From Botrytis cinerea B05.10 (Eukaryota > Ascomycota > Leotiomycetes > Helotiales > Sclerotiniaceae): 64,000 nucleotides of DNA. The notes under the pieces were generated by a model. It was given only the letters and a program-made list of their open reading frames with translations, was not told the DNA's origin and did not search any database. Shown here piece after piece: positions 15,085-25,419 of this stretch. Location of the stretch: the NCBI RefSeq assembly GCF_000143535.2, contig NC_037315.1:2232001-2296000 (forward strand), written 5' to 3'. A program made the translations under genes and the position numbers. Position 1 is the first letter of the stretch. Every line of letters starts with the position of its first letter.

Positions 15085-15255
15085 TGTTATGGAATATAAT
15101 ATAGGATTGATATTAGATCGATTATTTATTTAATACAAAGTTTTTATATTATATATAGTTTCATTTTCGAATGGATATTAGAAAATCAATAAAGAGTTTT
15201 ATACTATTTTGTACCCTATTTTAGACTAGTTGTTACCTTGTATATGTTTCTTACA
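15085..15255 (+). repeat. Right (3') LTR, preceded by polypurine tract
   Basis: It starts TGTTATGGAA and ends CTTACA. It is preceded by the purine tract at 15071-15081 and followed directly by the duplicated target ACGAA. It is the better preserved end of the element (TG intact). Confidence 0.75.
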
Positions 15256-16113
15256 ACGAACGCGTAGCATTTCACAATTATCATATTAATTAATAGAAAA
15301 AAAGAAATTCTACGAATTCACAGTCTGAAAATTCTTTTCCCCGACGGCTAGTATGATTATATATAATTTTAGTTATATTATTAAACATTTAGTTTTTGGG
15401 ATTTTTATTTTGGAATTCTCTAAATATCTATTAGCTTTATTTCAACTAATGGAAAAGAAGTTATTAATAACTTAATACTACGAATATATTATCTGTTTTA
15501 ATTAGATACTACATTCGTATCTATATCACTATATCTCGCGTAATCAATCTTAGGATTTCCGTAATATTATAACATTTTCCCCACACTCCTTCTCAGTGAA
15601 TCGCACCTATAGGAACGAAGTAAAAATAAAGTATATCAGCGAATCAGCTCATCGCGCATTATACGAATTAATATTACTATAGATTACATTTACTCATCAG
15701 TTAGTTGTATTTGAAAAGCGTCTTATTCATTGCTCAGACCTGATGTGATATTGAACTTCGACGAAAATGATATCGTAAATACACTCGTAGTTGCAACCGT
15801 AATGCTCAGAGGGTTCTTCGGGGAACTATTTATTTGATTAGGGCATCAAATTATCGAATGGAACTGATAGATGGGACTGATAGTTACCTTCTCAGTAGTT
15901 GTAGCAATTGCTTATTCCGGAGATGCATTCACATTTTCTTGGGTAAATGTAAACAACCTCACCGGTGAGTCACAACGGGTTAAGTACCTGGGGTAACTAC
16001 TGGGGTAGCTACTGTGGTCCTAGCTATCCCTGCTCCATCATCAATCTCTATAAGAACATCTTCACTTGTTTCATCCCGCCTCCAAAATAACACCATTCTG
16101 GATTCTTTGTTTA

Positions 16114-17876
16114 ATGATCATGGATATCAACGCGCCCACCGATCCTTCTTCAGCACATGTTGCTTTGCCCGGAGAGATGTCATCATCGGGTATTTTTACC
16201 AACGATGGCCCAATAACGCCCCTCGATCTTGTAGAAGGTCCCAAAATTCGTACGAAGCTGCGCCTGTACGCTATTTTAGTAGCTCTCTATGTGACTTAAC
16301 CCACTCTAATTCCAACCACTACTACCCAGCTAACGATATCCTGTAGCTTGCCCTTGGTCTAGCCGCTCTTGACCAGACCATTGTCTCAATAGCCATTCCT
16401 ACAATTTGTGCTGATTTGCACTCTGCTTCTGGTTATGTTTGGATTGGTGGCGCCTACCTACTTGCCAACGCCGCTACAGGACCAATCTGGGCAAAATTCA
16501 GCGACATATGGGGCCGCAAGCCCGTCCTTCTCGTAGCAATTGGCTTGTTTGCAGTATCTAGTATACTTGTGGCACTAAGTATTAACATGACAATGCTCAT
16601 CGCTGGACGGTCATTGCAAGGTGTCGCTTGTGGTGGCCTAGGACAAGTGGTGATAATCACGATTTCGGATCTTTTCAGTGTACGGAAACGATCGTTATAC
16701 CTAGGGTTCGTTGGATTCGTTTGGGCAGTTGCTGGGTCAGCTGGTCCGCTAATTGGTGGAGCTTTTGTTCAGTACAAGAGCTGGCGGTGGTGCTTCTGGA
16801 TCAACCTCCCCATATCCGGAGTAACCTTCGTTCTCCTGCTTCTGTTGCTCGATGTGCACAACCCACGCACAAAAATAATAGAAGGTGTTCGAGCTATCGA
16901 CTGGTTCGGGACCATCTCTATTCTTGCGGTAACTCTCCTCATTCTCGTCGGACTCGACTTCGGTGGTGCAACATTTCCCTGGAATAGCCCGAAAGTCATC
17001 TGCTTGATTGCAATTGGAACCGTAATGATCGGGTTCTTTATCTTTAGCGAGAAAAGACTTGCCAAATATCCCCTGATGCCACTGGCGGTGTTTGCAAATT
17101 CGTCCAACAATGCAACTTTTGTACTTGTATTTGCGCATAGCATGGTTCTAATAGGCATTGAATATTATCTACCATTATACTTTCAGAGTGTACTACAAGT
17201 GTCACCTCTCCGTAGCGGTGTCTTGTTGTTACCGTTGGTAGTAATACAAGCCGTCCTTGAGATTATGGCTGGTGCTACAATCCACCGCACAGGCCGCTAT
17301 AGAGAGTTCATGTGGGTTGGAACAACCCTTATGACGTTAGGAACAGGGCTGTACATACATTTTGGAGCCGATACATCTGTTGCAGTCGTCATTGGGCTGG
17401 AAACTATTGGTGCTTTTGGCCCCTCTCTTCTTTTCCAGGCTCCTATGGTTGCTATTCAGAACACTGTTAGTCAGGTTGACACTGCCGCAGCCACAGCTTC
17501 TTTAGGTTTCGTCCGCAATATTGCGATGGCATTGTCTATCGTGGTCGGTGGTGTGGTTTTTCAAAATAGTATGGATGCACGGCAACCATCCCTTGCTGCC
17601 GCTGGCCTCGGCGAACCTGTTCTCAAGGCTTTGTCAGGTAGCCAGGCAGCGGCAAACGTGGGCATTCCGCAGTTAATTCAGGATGCTTTCCAACGCCGGG
17701 AGGTCTTAAAAGCTTTTGCATGGAGTCTGAGGAATATGTTCATATTGTATACGTGCTTGGCGGCTGTGGCCATGGTAGCTAGTGTATTTATCAAGCACCA
17801 AAGGCTAAACACCGAGCACACAGAAACAAAGACAGGGATACAATCGTTGAAAAGAGCGGCGGATACGACAGGCTAA
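16114..17876 (+). CDS. MFS transporter, DHA2/14-TM drug-efflux type
   Basis: Exons 16114-16290 and 16347-17876 join in phase 0 across a 56-base intron (GTGACT donor, CTAACG branch, TGTAG acceptor), giving 568 residues, normal for 14-TM fungal efflux pumps. Splicing restores TM1 and the family motif LDQTIVSIAIP (about residues 67-77). The loop 2-3 signature appears as AKFSDIWGRKP and the motif-C-like GFVWAVAGSAGPLIGG follows. Many hydrophobic segments continue to the C terminus. Such pumps export toxins, fungicides or secondary metabolites by proton antiport at the plasma membrane; the substrate cannot be told. The start chosen is M-I-M-D; the third residue is an alternative Met. It is the first gene beside the AT-rich block, with a decayed monooxygenase and a reductase downstream. 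Confidence 0.9.
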
Positions 17877-18666
17877 TCGGATACAAGTCACAGTAACAAC
17901 AAAGGTGATGTCGCAATTAGTGGCCTCACATAAATCTCTCGGAAAGCTAATACACCAAATGCTAGCAAGTGTATAGGCGTCGATTCGAAAAATATTTCCA
18001 ACATGAGAGATATCACTTCGAACGCTTCCCAAGGACTGGTTTATCCGACACATGGAGGTATTGCTGGCACTGGGCCCCCAACATGTTTGGAGGGCACCCG
18101 GGTGAACTATGATGAAGTGGAAGGAGACATGCACCTTTCGATAATGCTACGCATCGCAATTTGCCTTCGAGGTTTCGAAGGCAGAAAGCCTGTTTCAGGG
18201 CCTCACTGCTGGACCCGTTTAATAAATCGGGAACAATGGGATATGGCTTAGGAAAGATCACTACTTGATGGCTCGACGGAGAATAAAAGAGTAGACGCAT
18301 GAATTTCATGAAATCTAGAAGATTAGCACACTTCAATTGAATTGGGGACTTTGGTAGTTCATCAGTTATTTTAGGTTAGGATATACAGGAAGTGCCTAAA
18401 AGCGTGATTCTCAATGTTGTCTATTGATAGCCTGCTTGTTGAAAGAGATAACGATTCATAATATACCTTACCTTCTTGGCCTGTGAAACACATTTCATAA
18501 TAGCAGTATAGACATGCATCGTTAATTCAGTAAACGAGCCCGCTAACTATTTAACACTTTAATCATGGGCGAGGTGTACCACGCCATTGGATAATAGTAG
18601 CAGCTACATGGCCCTGGAGAATTGAATCGCAATTGGATTATTTGAATAAGTTAGAATAAGCTTATT
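17877..18666. other. Intergenic, no gene recognised
   Basis: Open frames of 82-109 codons occur on both strands, but none has recognisable motifs or flanking splice logic. The sequence is of ordinary composition and becomes AT-richer after 18300. It may contain the 3' end of the transporter transcript. Confidence 0.5.
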
Positions 18667-19197
18667 ATGATTTCTCCTTATTCTCATGGAGCCTCACTTC
18701 CTCATGATCTATTATTTTTCAAAGCAGGGGAATTGGCGCCGGTTCACTTACATTATGCTGACAAAGTTCCTGTCAATACCCTTCAAGAATACGGCGTTAG
18801 CAGCCTCGAGGTAGAGAATACCGAAAGACATTACAATGAAAAGCGAGAAAAGCGACTTCTTGAAGATCTCCAAGCGCAGTCTGTTATCGTTTCTCTGACA
18901 AGTTTCGGCACTTCGAAGAGGACCTTTGGCTTGACACCAAAAGGTTAAAACATGATGCAATGAATGATGTTCCCGAACAACCGTTGCAAAGTACTCGTGT
19001 CAGTTTTGCCCCGTCTCTACTTTGCACCCTTTGATTCGAAATCGTATCCATGTATCTCACTGTGTATCATTTATGATCAATTTAAGTTGAAGATTAACTG
19101 ATATTCAATATAGCCTCGGTGTAGGCTGGAGCGGCTTGTTGTATGCAATTAAAACCTTCTATAAGGACATTCGTCCGGAAGATATTCGTAGTAAGTT
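18667..19197 (+). pseudogene. Remnant of a Baeyer-Villiger-type FAD monooxygenase
   Basis: Three pieces in different frames read like the N-terminal part of fungal cyclohexanone-monooxygenase-type BVMOs. At 18667-18905 a frame contains ERHYNEKREKRL, like the charged stretch before the FAD domain. A shift in frame near 18910 then gives FEEDLWLD, like the family's 'YLEDPWVD'. At 19111-19190 comes LGVGWSGLLYAIK...RPEDIR, matching the GxGxxG FAD-binding P-loop and the following EDIR of this family. A typical donor, GTAAGT, follows EDIR at about 19191. The continuation (GGFGGTWYWNRYPG region and everything after) is not found. The gene appears frameshifted and truncated. The assignment rests on memory of the family pattern. 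Confidence 0.45.
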
Positions 19198-20103
19198 GAT
19201 CTGAAATTTGACCACCAAACCTTCGTGCTTCCAGCTCTGTGTGGTTGAACATGCAATTCAGAGCCAGTCAGCGAGTAGCTTTCAAATAGATAATAGAGTA
19301 CCACACTCAGTTCCAATCTTTATATCGAAGAGCCCATGATCAATGACTTGTGATTAGTTAGATCCTCTTTGAAGACAGATAGTAGCTCAATACAACAAGA
19401 ACGCCTCAGCAAGATTGGAAGTCACTCATTTCATGATTTTTGTGATCTTTGAGCTCTCCGCTGCGAAAATATTTGGCAATGCCGGGCTTGCCAACAAAAA
19501 CGTCAAGATGGCCGATATCCTGTGGTTCGACTTCCTTGGTGCTGGCGGCTGGACTTGAGTTACGCTTAGAATCAAACCTGAAGGGAACTGAGGCTTCTGA
19601 CTTTCCTCTTGAAAAGATGCAGCATGGAATTGAAGGAGAAGTTGGTCGAGTTTCTGTTAGCCGCGATGATACGGCTGAGCCTTAACAGATGTATAGACGC
19701 AAGCTCTTTACATAAGCTTTTAATGGCACCGAAAACCCCCAAAAATGGTGGAAAAGAAAGGTGTTTGTACAGCAGTAGGATAGCATTTGAAGTCAGGATT
19801 ATGATACTTTCTCTCAATCACGCTGAGCAATTTTATAAGGTAATGTGGTAAAGACAATCATCAATCACGAAACCCCTAACAATCAAACATGTAACGCATA
19901 ATTCAGTCTATTCAAAAAAGCCTAGTGTCGAACCAAGGATGAGTTTTTCTATGGGCTGAGATGTTGTGTGGTAATTTCACTTGCAGGGCTCGAGGAGTAT
20001 TCAGTCCAACTATTCATATTTTTCAACGATAGTATTGTGTTTCACGCTATTCTTCAAAAGCTCATAGTGAGTATCTATCTCCTCCCTAGATTGCGAAAAC
20101 ATT
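19198..20103. other. Intergenic, no gene recognised
   Basis: Frames of about 80 codons at 19449-19851 overlap each other on both strands and show no motif. The stretch could hold more eroded remains of the monooxygenase gene, but nothing I can identify. Confidence 0.4.
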
Positions 20104-21654
20104 TCAAGGAGTAATTATAAATTTCCCAACCCCACCCTTCCCAGAAAAAACCTCTTGACAGCCTTTTCTAACACCGTCAATATCCTCAAGTTTGACTTCA
20201 GAGCCTACAATTGGTCTTAATTTCCCTTCTTTGATTAACTCCCCTAGCCTTTCCAAGTCCTCCCGACTTGGTTCCATCATAAGGTAGCTATAGCTTCTTC
20301 CGTTCCAACTGGCCCACGTTTTTAAACTCCAATCCAAAAAATCCATAATTTTGGCCACCCACCAACTTAAGTTTATCTTAACACCTCCTTCTGATACCCC
20401 ATTAGTATGGCGAGTCATACGCTCAATAGTTTCGGTGCCACCAGGTATCATGGAAATAGAGACTATGACCCCCCCCTTCTTAACGAGAGAACCAAGAGAA
20501 AGTGAGCAGGATGTAGTGTCGAAGAGAAAATCTACAGTCTCTTTCCCTAATGCCTTTACGACATCATCTTTCGTATAATCTACTGCTTCGATTCCCTTCC
20601 CCAACAATTCCTCTGCCCTGCCAATCTTTCCAGTACTTAGAGTGGTAATGACCCTCCCAGCCCCAAAAACATTCTTGGCGAGCTGAACGGCGACACTACC
20701 CGTTCCACCCATACCAGCAGGGATAAGTACGGTCTTACCTTTTAGTCCCCCGGGCAATTGACTGTCTGCTCGGAGTACAGATTGATAGGCTGTTAGTGCT
20801 GCTAGTGGCACAGCTGCAGCTTCGGAATGGGAAAGAGATGATGGCTTTTGAGCTACGGCTGCAGAAGTCGAGAGACAGTATTGTGCTTAAATAGGAAGTC
20901 AATTATGTTAATTATATACTGGCGTACTTTTCAAAGCTAGGAAGAGGGGGATTCATCGACCGAGAAAAGAATAAGGAGACAGCGCATACCAATGGTTCCA
21001 CGGTGACGTTCAGGTACGCGAGAGTAGACTGCGTCGCCGGGTTTGACGTGGGTGACGGAAGAACCAGTGGACACGACAGTACCCGATACATCGTAGCCCA
21101 TCAAGTAAGGGAACCTGGAGAATATTAGAGAAAAGTGGAGATAAACCGGAGAAAGACGAGGCTCGATGCAAAAGCGACTGGAACTACAGCAGAATCACAA
21201 CCGTTCCAGTGAACTTCATGACAATACACAATTTAGGACATCTTGGAGAGTGTGAGCCATTCGCAAGGCCGGATGATATGATAATCTCGTGTGCAAATGA
21301 GAACATCTCAAACATTGCGTGAACTATGATCACTTGACATAGTCTTAACCTCATATTCCTCATCATAGCATCCATTTCCTTCGTCCATCGATGTCACGGT
21401 AGAGAAAGTACGTACTTAACATCGAACATCATCTTTGCATATCCACCGGCCATCTTGACATCAATAGGATTGATACTAGCCGCTTCCACTTTAATCAATA
21501 TATCGTTTTCATGCGCAATTTTTGGAGTTGGAATGGTTCCTATGTTGTATGTATCTGGTTTCCCAAACTTGGAGAGCGCGAGTGCACGCATTGTTGCCGG
21601 AACCTTGGTGACGAATTTGGATTCCATCTTTGCCCAGGAGTGAAGAGAGTTCAA
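20104..21654 (-). CDS. Medium-chain reductase, quinone oxidoreductase / RTN4IP1-like
   Basis: Three exons on the minus strand, 21654-21416, 21114-20990 and 20885-20104, give 381 residues. Introns are 301 bases (GTACGT donor) and 104 bases (GTATGC donor); the join rebuilds DVKFPYLMGYDVSG. The N-terminal GroES-like fold has the family's EAASINPIDVKMAGG. The Rossmann motif is AGMGGTGSVAVQLAK (from residue 178), typical of zinc-free NADPH-dependent quinone reductases such as zeta-crystallin and RTN4IP1. The structural zinc cysteines of true alcohol dehydrogenases are absent. It probably reduces an enone or quinone using NADPH. A second in-frame Met at residue 10 (21627) is an equally good start (372 aa). 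It is divergent from the helicase gene across a 0.7-kb shared promoter. Confidence 0.88.
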
Positions 21655-22063
21655 AGAGCAGAGTCAGGACAGGAGGTGTAGATTGCGAAGAGAAAGAAGA
21701 TCTACCACAATATATACTGACATTCAAAACAGAGGGAACTGAAAGGGGACTTTTTTTTCAAGGTGGAGACGATTGAAGGGGAAAAGTTCGCCCGACTCGG
21801 AGACTTTTTGATGTGAAGAAAGGGCTTTGACTGGGCAGGGCATGTGGTGAACTAAGAGAATGGATCGAGGATTAGAAACCATGGATCATAATAGAGCCAC
21901 GCCACTGATTCTTGTAACGCTTTATATTGTCAAGAATCCAAGAATCAACGAGATGACGAGAGAAGTTGTGTCGTAACGAGATAGAACGGGACAATTGCTC
22001 TCCGAACATGATTGCCAATGACATTTTGATACATAATTATCGATAGCATATCGATAACATCTC

Positions 22064-22074
22064 GACGTCACGTG
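22064..22074. promoter_or_regulatory. Overlapping CRE/E-box, GACGTCACGTG
   Basis: A CRE-like GACGTCA overlaps an E-box CACGTG, the core recognised by bZIP and bHLH (Cbf1/USF-like) factors. It lies mid-way in the divergent promoter, so it could serve either gene. Function is inferred from the motif only. Confidence 0.45.
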
Positions 22075-22294
22075 TAACTTGACGCAACCACAATTCTGAA
22101 TTTTAATATCCTCATCCTCAACTCTCTCTGTCTCTCGCATCCGCCAAGACTTCTGGTCTCGACAATTAACAACACTTATTGTTCTGTTCGTCGTTGAAGT
22201 CTCAAATCATTCTTTGTCCCTTTTGAGCAGAAAAGGATCGAGATAACAGCTTACTCGGTAGCCACTTTCATTTCCTAAGCAGGAGATCACCATT

Positions 22295-22302
22295 GCACGT
22301 GC
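22295..22302. promoter_or_regulatory. E-box palindrome GCACGTGC
   Basis: A perfect 8-base palindrome with the CACGTG core lies about 75 bases upstream of the helicase start codon; it is the second E-box in this promoter. Confidence 0.4.
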
Positions 22303-22376
22303 TAGTTACCTACCTTCTACATATCGCAAATAGAATCCCTCTACACACTCACCTGACAGTAATCTCGAAAACTATC

Positions 22377-25300
22377 ATGGCCCCTACTCTAAAATCTGTA
22401 GACATCCCATCTTTCTGCACAACTCAACTCCACCTCTTGGACCAAGAACTTCAATCCGAGCTGTCCGAAACTTCGACCCTGATAACTGGAACCTCACCCA
22501 CTTCCCTTCAGCGTGCTGGACTTGCTATTACGAATCTCATCTTAATTTCTCAAAGAACGGGGCTGGGTGGAAAAGCTGTTGTTGAGCTTGGTCCTGATCC
22601 GGCAACTTCTAGTTCCGGCTCTGGAGGGAAAGGCAAAGGTGGTAGTGGGGGTTCGGGAGAAGGTGAATTGCAAGAACATGGGATACGGGTTGGCGACATT
22701 GTAGCAGTTAGTGAACAGCCCAGTGGTAGTGCAAAGAAGAGGGAAGTCAAAGAGTTAGAGGAGAAGGGAAGTAGAGGTGTGGTTACCAAGGTAGGGAGGA
22801 GTGCGGTGTGGGTTGCGCTGGATGAGAATGGAAAGGGCGAGGAGATTGTTGGGGGTATGAAAAGGTGTTGGGTGGTTAAGCTGGCGAATGATGTTACGTA
22901 CAAGAGGTTTGTTTATTCTATGTTCTTTCGATCTATTGGATTGATGGTCGATTGAGTGAGAGAAGAATGGGGTGGGTTGCTAATTTGTAACTCAGGATGA
23001 ATGGTACCATGGGAAAGCTGGGGAAGATGCAAGAAGCGGAATATTCGAATTTCGTAAGGGTTTTATTTGGATTGTCATCACCTTCGCCAGTTCCAGAAAA
23101 CTTGGAGAATGTGGATATTGAGTGGCTGGATCCAAGTTTGAATGATAGTCAAAAGCATGCCATTAAGTTTGCACTTGCTTCGACAGAGATGGCTTTAATT
23201 CATGGGCCACCTGGAGTGAGTATCCTAGATTTATTTTCTGGCGTTCAGCGGGTCATTTCGAGCTATTTATGAAGCTTTTTTTTCATTTTTTTTTCATTAG
23301 GGCGAGTGCCTTCAAATATGTCCACATTGATGGATGATGGTACTGCAGTTGCAGTTTTTTGAATCACGAAAAACACAACCAGTTTTAACATGAATGTTAG
23401 CAGAATTCCAGGAACAATAGATGGAAGGGTCATGTCAACTGAAGAATTTGCTAATAATTGATAGACTGGTAAAACCCATACCTTGATTGAGCTCATTTTG
23501 CAGATGCTCAAACGGAATCTCAGAGTATTGGTGTGTGGGCCATCCAATATATCCGTGGATAACATTGTTGAGCGACTTGCACCGCACAAGGTACCTATTG
23601 TACGTTTGGGCCATCCAGCGAGACTTTTGCCATCAGTTGTCAATCATTCTCTTGATGTCCTTACACAGACTTCAGAAGCGGCTGCAATTGTGCAAGATGT
23701 ACGAAAAGAAATGGATACCAAACAGGCTTCAATAAAAAAGACCAAAAGTGGTAAAGAGCGAAAGGCCATATATGGCGATCTTAAGGAACTTCGTAAAGAG
23801 TTTCGAGAACGGGAAAGGAAATGCGTCAATACCTTGGTGGGCGGTTCAAAAGTTGTGCTTGCAACCTTACATGGTGCCGGAGGATTTCAACTGAGGGACG
23901 AGAAGTTTGACGTTGTGATCATCGATGAAGCTAGGTAAGAGTGTAATGTTTTCTTTGGATTCGTGTTACCCAACTCCAAAAATCTATGTTGTGTTTCTCT
24001 CTTCGCTTCTTCTGAGCGTCCCTCGTTTTTCTCAGCAACCACCCCCCCTTATTAGACAATCCCTAACTTCTTATGCTATAGTCAAGCTTTGGAAGCTCAA
24101 TGTTGGGTACCTTTGCTATCAGCCAGTAAAGTCGTTCTTGCCGGAGATCATCTCCAGTTGCCTCCAACAATTAAATCACTAAATTTCAAGACTAAAACAA
24201 AATCACAAGACACAGAGACAGAGGGTATCATTAAAGGGATGACTCTGGAAACCACACTGTTTGACAGATTACTAAAATTACATGGCGCGGGAATTAAAGT
24301 CATGCTTACTACACAATACCGTATGCACGAAAAGATCATGAGATTTCCCTCGGACGAATTATATGAATCAAAACTTGTCGCAGCCGAAGCAGTTAAGGCA
24401 AGACTTCTCACAGAACTACCGTATGATGTCGAAGAAACAGAGGATACTATTGAGCCCCTGATATTCTTTGATACTCAGGGTGACGACTTTCCGGAGAAGA
24501 GCGAAGAGGAGAATGTTGATAAGAAAGCCGGCAAGGGAATGTTGGGTGAAAGTAAAAGTAACGAAATGGAAGCGGTTCTCGTGAGGCGACATGTACAGAA
24601 TCTTGTCGATGCTGGATTGAAGCCAGAGGATATTGCAGTCGTGACGCCATACAACGCTCAGGTAAGAATGATAGCAGTTTTTCGTGCCCCATGATCTTTC
24701 CTCTGAAGTAATGCTAACGCAAAAAGCTTGCATTGATGTCTCGGTCGATGAAGGAGGCTTTTCCCGGCATCGAACTGGGCAGTGTTGATGGGTTTCAAGG
24801 AAGGGAAAAAGAAGCAATCATTGTTTCCCTCGTTCGAAGTAACAGCGAACGCGAAGTGGGATTTTTAGGAGAGAAGCGCAGATTGAATGGTACGTCCATC
24901 CTTTTGCATGAATTTCTTCATCTGTTCTCTACCACTAGAACCGTCGAACCCTTCTTTGCATGAATTTCGTTAAACACCCGTCCCCGCATCCCAGTATGAT
25001 TACTGTTAAAGCAGATCTCCCGCAAACGAAATCAAACGGTTCTTGGGCTATAGCATGTTTGATAATCGACCTCACACAACGAATGCTAGGCATTTACACT
25101 TCTAAATATCTATGCACAAACAAAAATGAGGACATCATGATCATGCAACTGACATAACCTGCAAACTTAGTCGCTATGACCCGACCGCGACGCTCACTGA
25201 CAATCATTGGTGATTCGGAAACTGTCTCGAGGTAAGTTCAGACCCCTTTCTCATCTGCTTATGCTTTATATATTTCCTTGATCTAATCTGATTGAGACCA

Positions 25301-25419
25301 CATGCTGACAATTGATGTATGATCGATGCAGAGGTAGCAAATTTCTCAAACGGTGGATGGACTTTTTGGAAGAAAATGCCGACTTACGATACCCATCCGT
25401 AGCGGAGTTGAGCTCGTAA
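22377..25419 (+). CDS. hcs1: SF1B DNA/RNA helicase, Hcs1/IGHMBP2 (Pol alpha helicase A) type
   Basis: Seven exons join in frame to 703 residues: 22377-22906, 22996-23215, 23465-23934, 24082-24661, 24727-24889, 25171-25231 and 25332-25419. All donors are GT and all acceptors AG. Splicing rebuilds each Upf1-like helicase motif. Walker A GPPGTGKT (residues 247-254) is split by intron 2, and Walker B DEAS (404-407) by intron 3. Motif III is VVLAGDHLQLPP, motif IV TTQYRMHEKIM, motif V SVDGFQGREKEAIIVSLVRSN and motif VI NVAMTRPRRSL. The N-terminal domain with a Gly/Ser-rich loop matches the Hcs1/IGHMBP2 beta-barrel. Yeast Hcs1 is a 5'-3' helicase copurifying with DNA polymerase alpha; IGHMBP2 also acts on ribosome-associated RNA. 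The start follows a CT/A-rich leader; an upstream in-frame ATG at 22293 is less likely. Confidence 0.93.

Larger units (their letters stand above)
13364..15255. mobile_element. Short LTR retroelement (TRIM/LARD-like), degraded
   Basis: Two 171-base direct repeats (13364-13534 and 15085-15255) enclose about 1.55 kb of non-coding sequence. The right copy starts TG and both copies end CA; the left copy now starts TA, which is one G-to-A change. The same five bases, ACGAA, lie immediately outside both ends (13359-13363 and 15256-15260), as for an integrase-made target duplication. A purine tract GAAGGGGAGGG (15071-15081) lies just before the right repeat, where a polypurine tract belongs. The longest internal frame is 61 codons, so no gag or pol remains. 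It is either a non-autonomous element or one whose coding region is lost. Plus-strand orientation is implied by the purine tract. Confidence 0.75.
13327..15352. mobile_element. TIR element (MITE/Tc1-like) split by an LTR insertion
   Basis: The left terminus (13331-13361) begins GCCGTCAGGGAAAAAGAATG. The right terminus (about 15309-15348) ends ATTCTTTTCCCCGACGGC, an imperfect inverted repeat of the left one. TA dinucleotides flank both ends, as expected for a Tc1/mariner/pogo-type insertion. An LTR element sits inside, and without it the TIR element would be only about 130 bp, so it is probably a MITE. The right arm has an additional internal copy of the CGTAG.ATTTCACA segment at 15263-15276. 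The class is inferred from the ends only; there is no transposase. Confidence 0.55.
1..15500. other. AT-rich, gene-free block (RIP-like isochore)
   Basis: About 15.5 kb of very AT-rich sequence in which the longest open frames are under 90 codons and none resembles a known protein. Runs of A and T, abundant TpA and scarcity of G and C on both strands fit long exposure to repeat-induced point mutation, which in ascomycetes converts C:G to T:A in repeats. The one repeat pair that can be compared inside it (two LTRs near 13.4 and 15.1 kb) differs mainly by transitions, supporting this. Composition changes over a few hundred bases near 15.5-16 kb, where ordinary coding DNA begins. Base composition was judged by eye, not computed. 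Confidence 0.85.
21655..22376. promoter_or_regulatory. Divergent promoter: reductase (-) / helicase (+)
   Basis: The 722 bases separate two start codons that point away from each other. They include a G-rich/T-run segment near 21750, an AT-rich stretch with ATCGATA repeats (22038-22055) and two E-boxes described separately. A CT-rich leader precedes the helicase ATG. Confidence 0.6.

Noticed and set aside
16014..16346. 110-codon frame overlapping the first transporter exon
   Set aside because: It is out of frame with the transporter; the exon at 16114-16290 spliced to 16347 restores TM1 and the family motif.
19081..19260. Minus-strand reading of the monooxygenase remnant (about 50 open codons)
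   Set aside because: The plus-strand reading gives the ordered FAD-binding pattern and a splice donor, while the minus-strand reading matches nothing I know.
21184..21375. 63-codon minus-strand frame inside the reductase intron
   Set aside because: The protein is contiguous without it, and no splice sites flank it.
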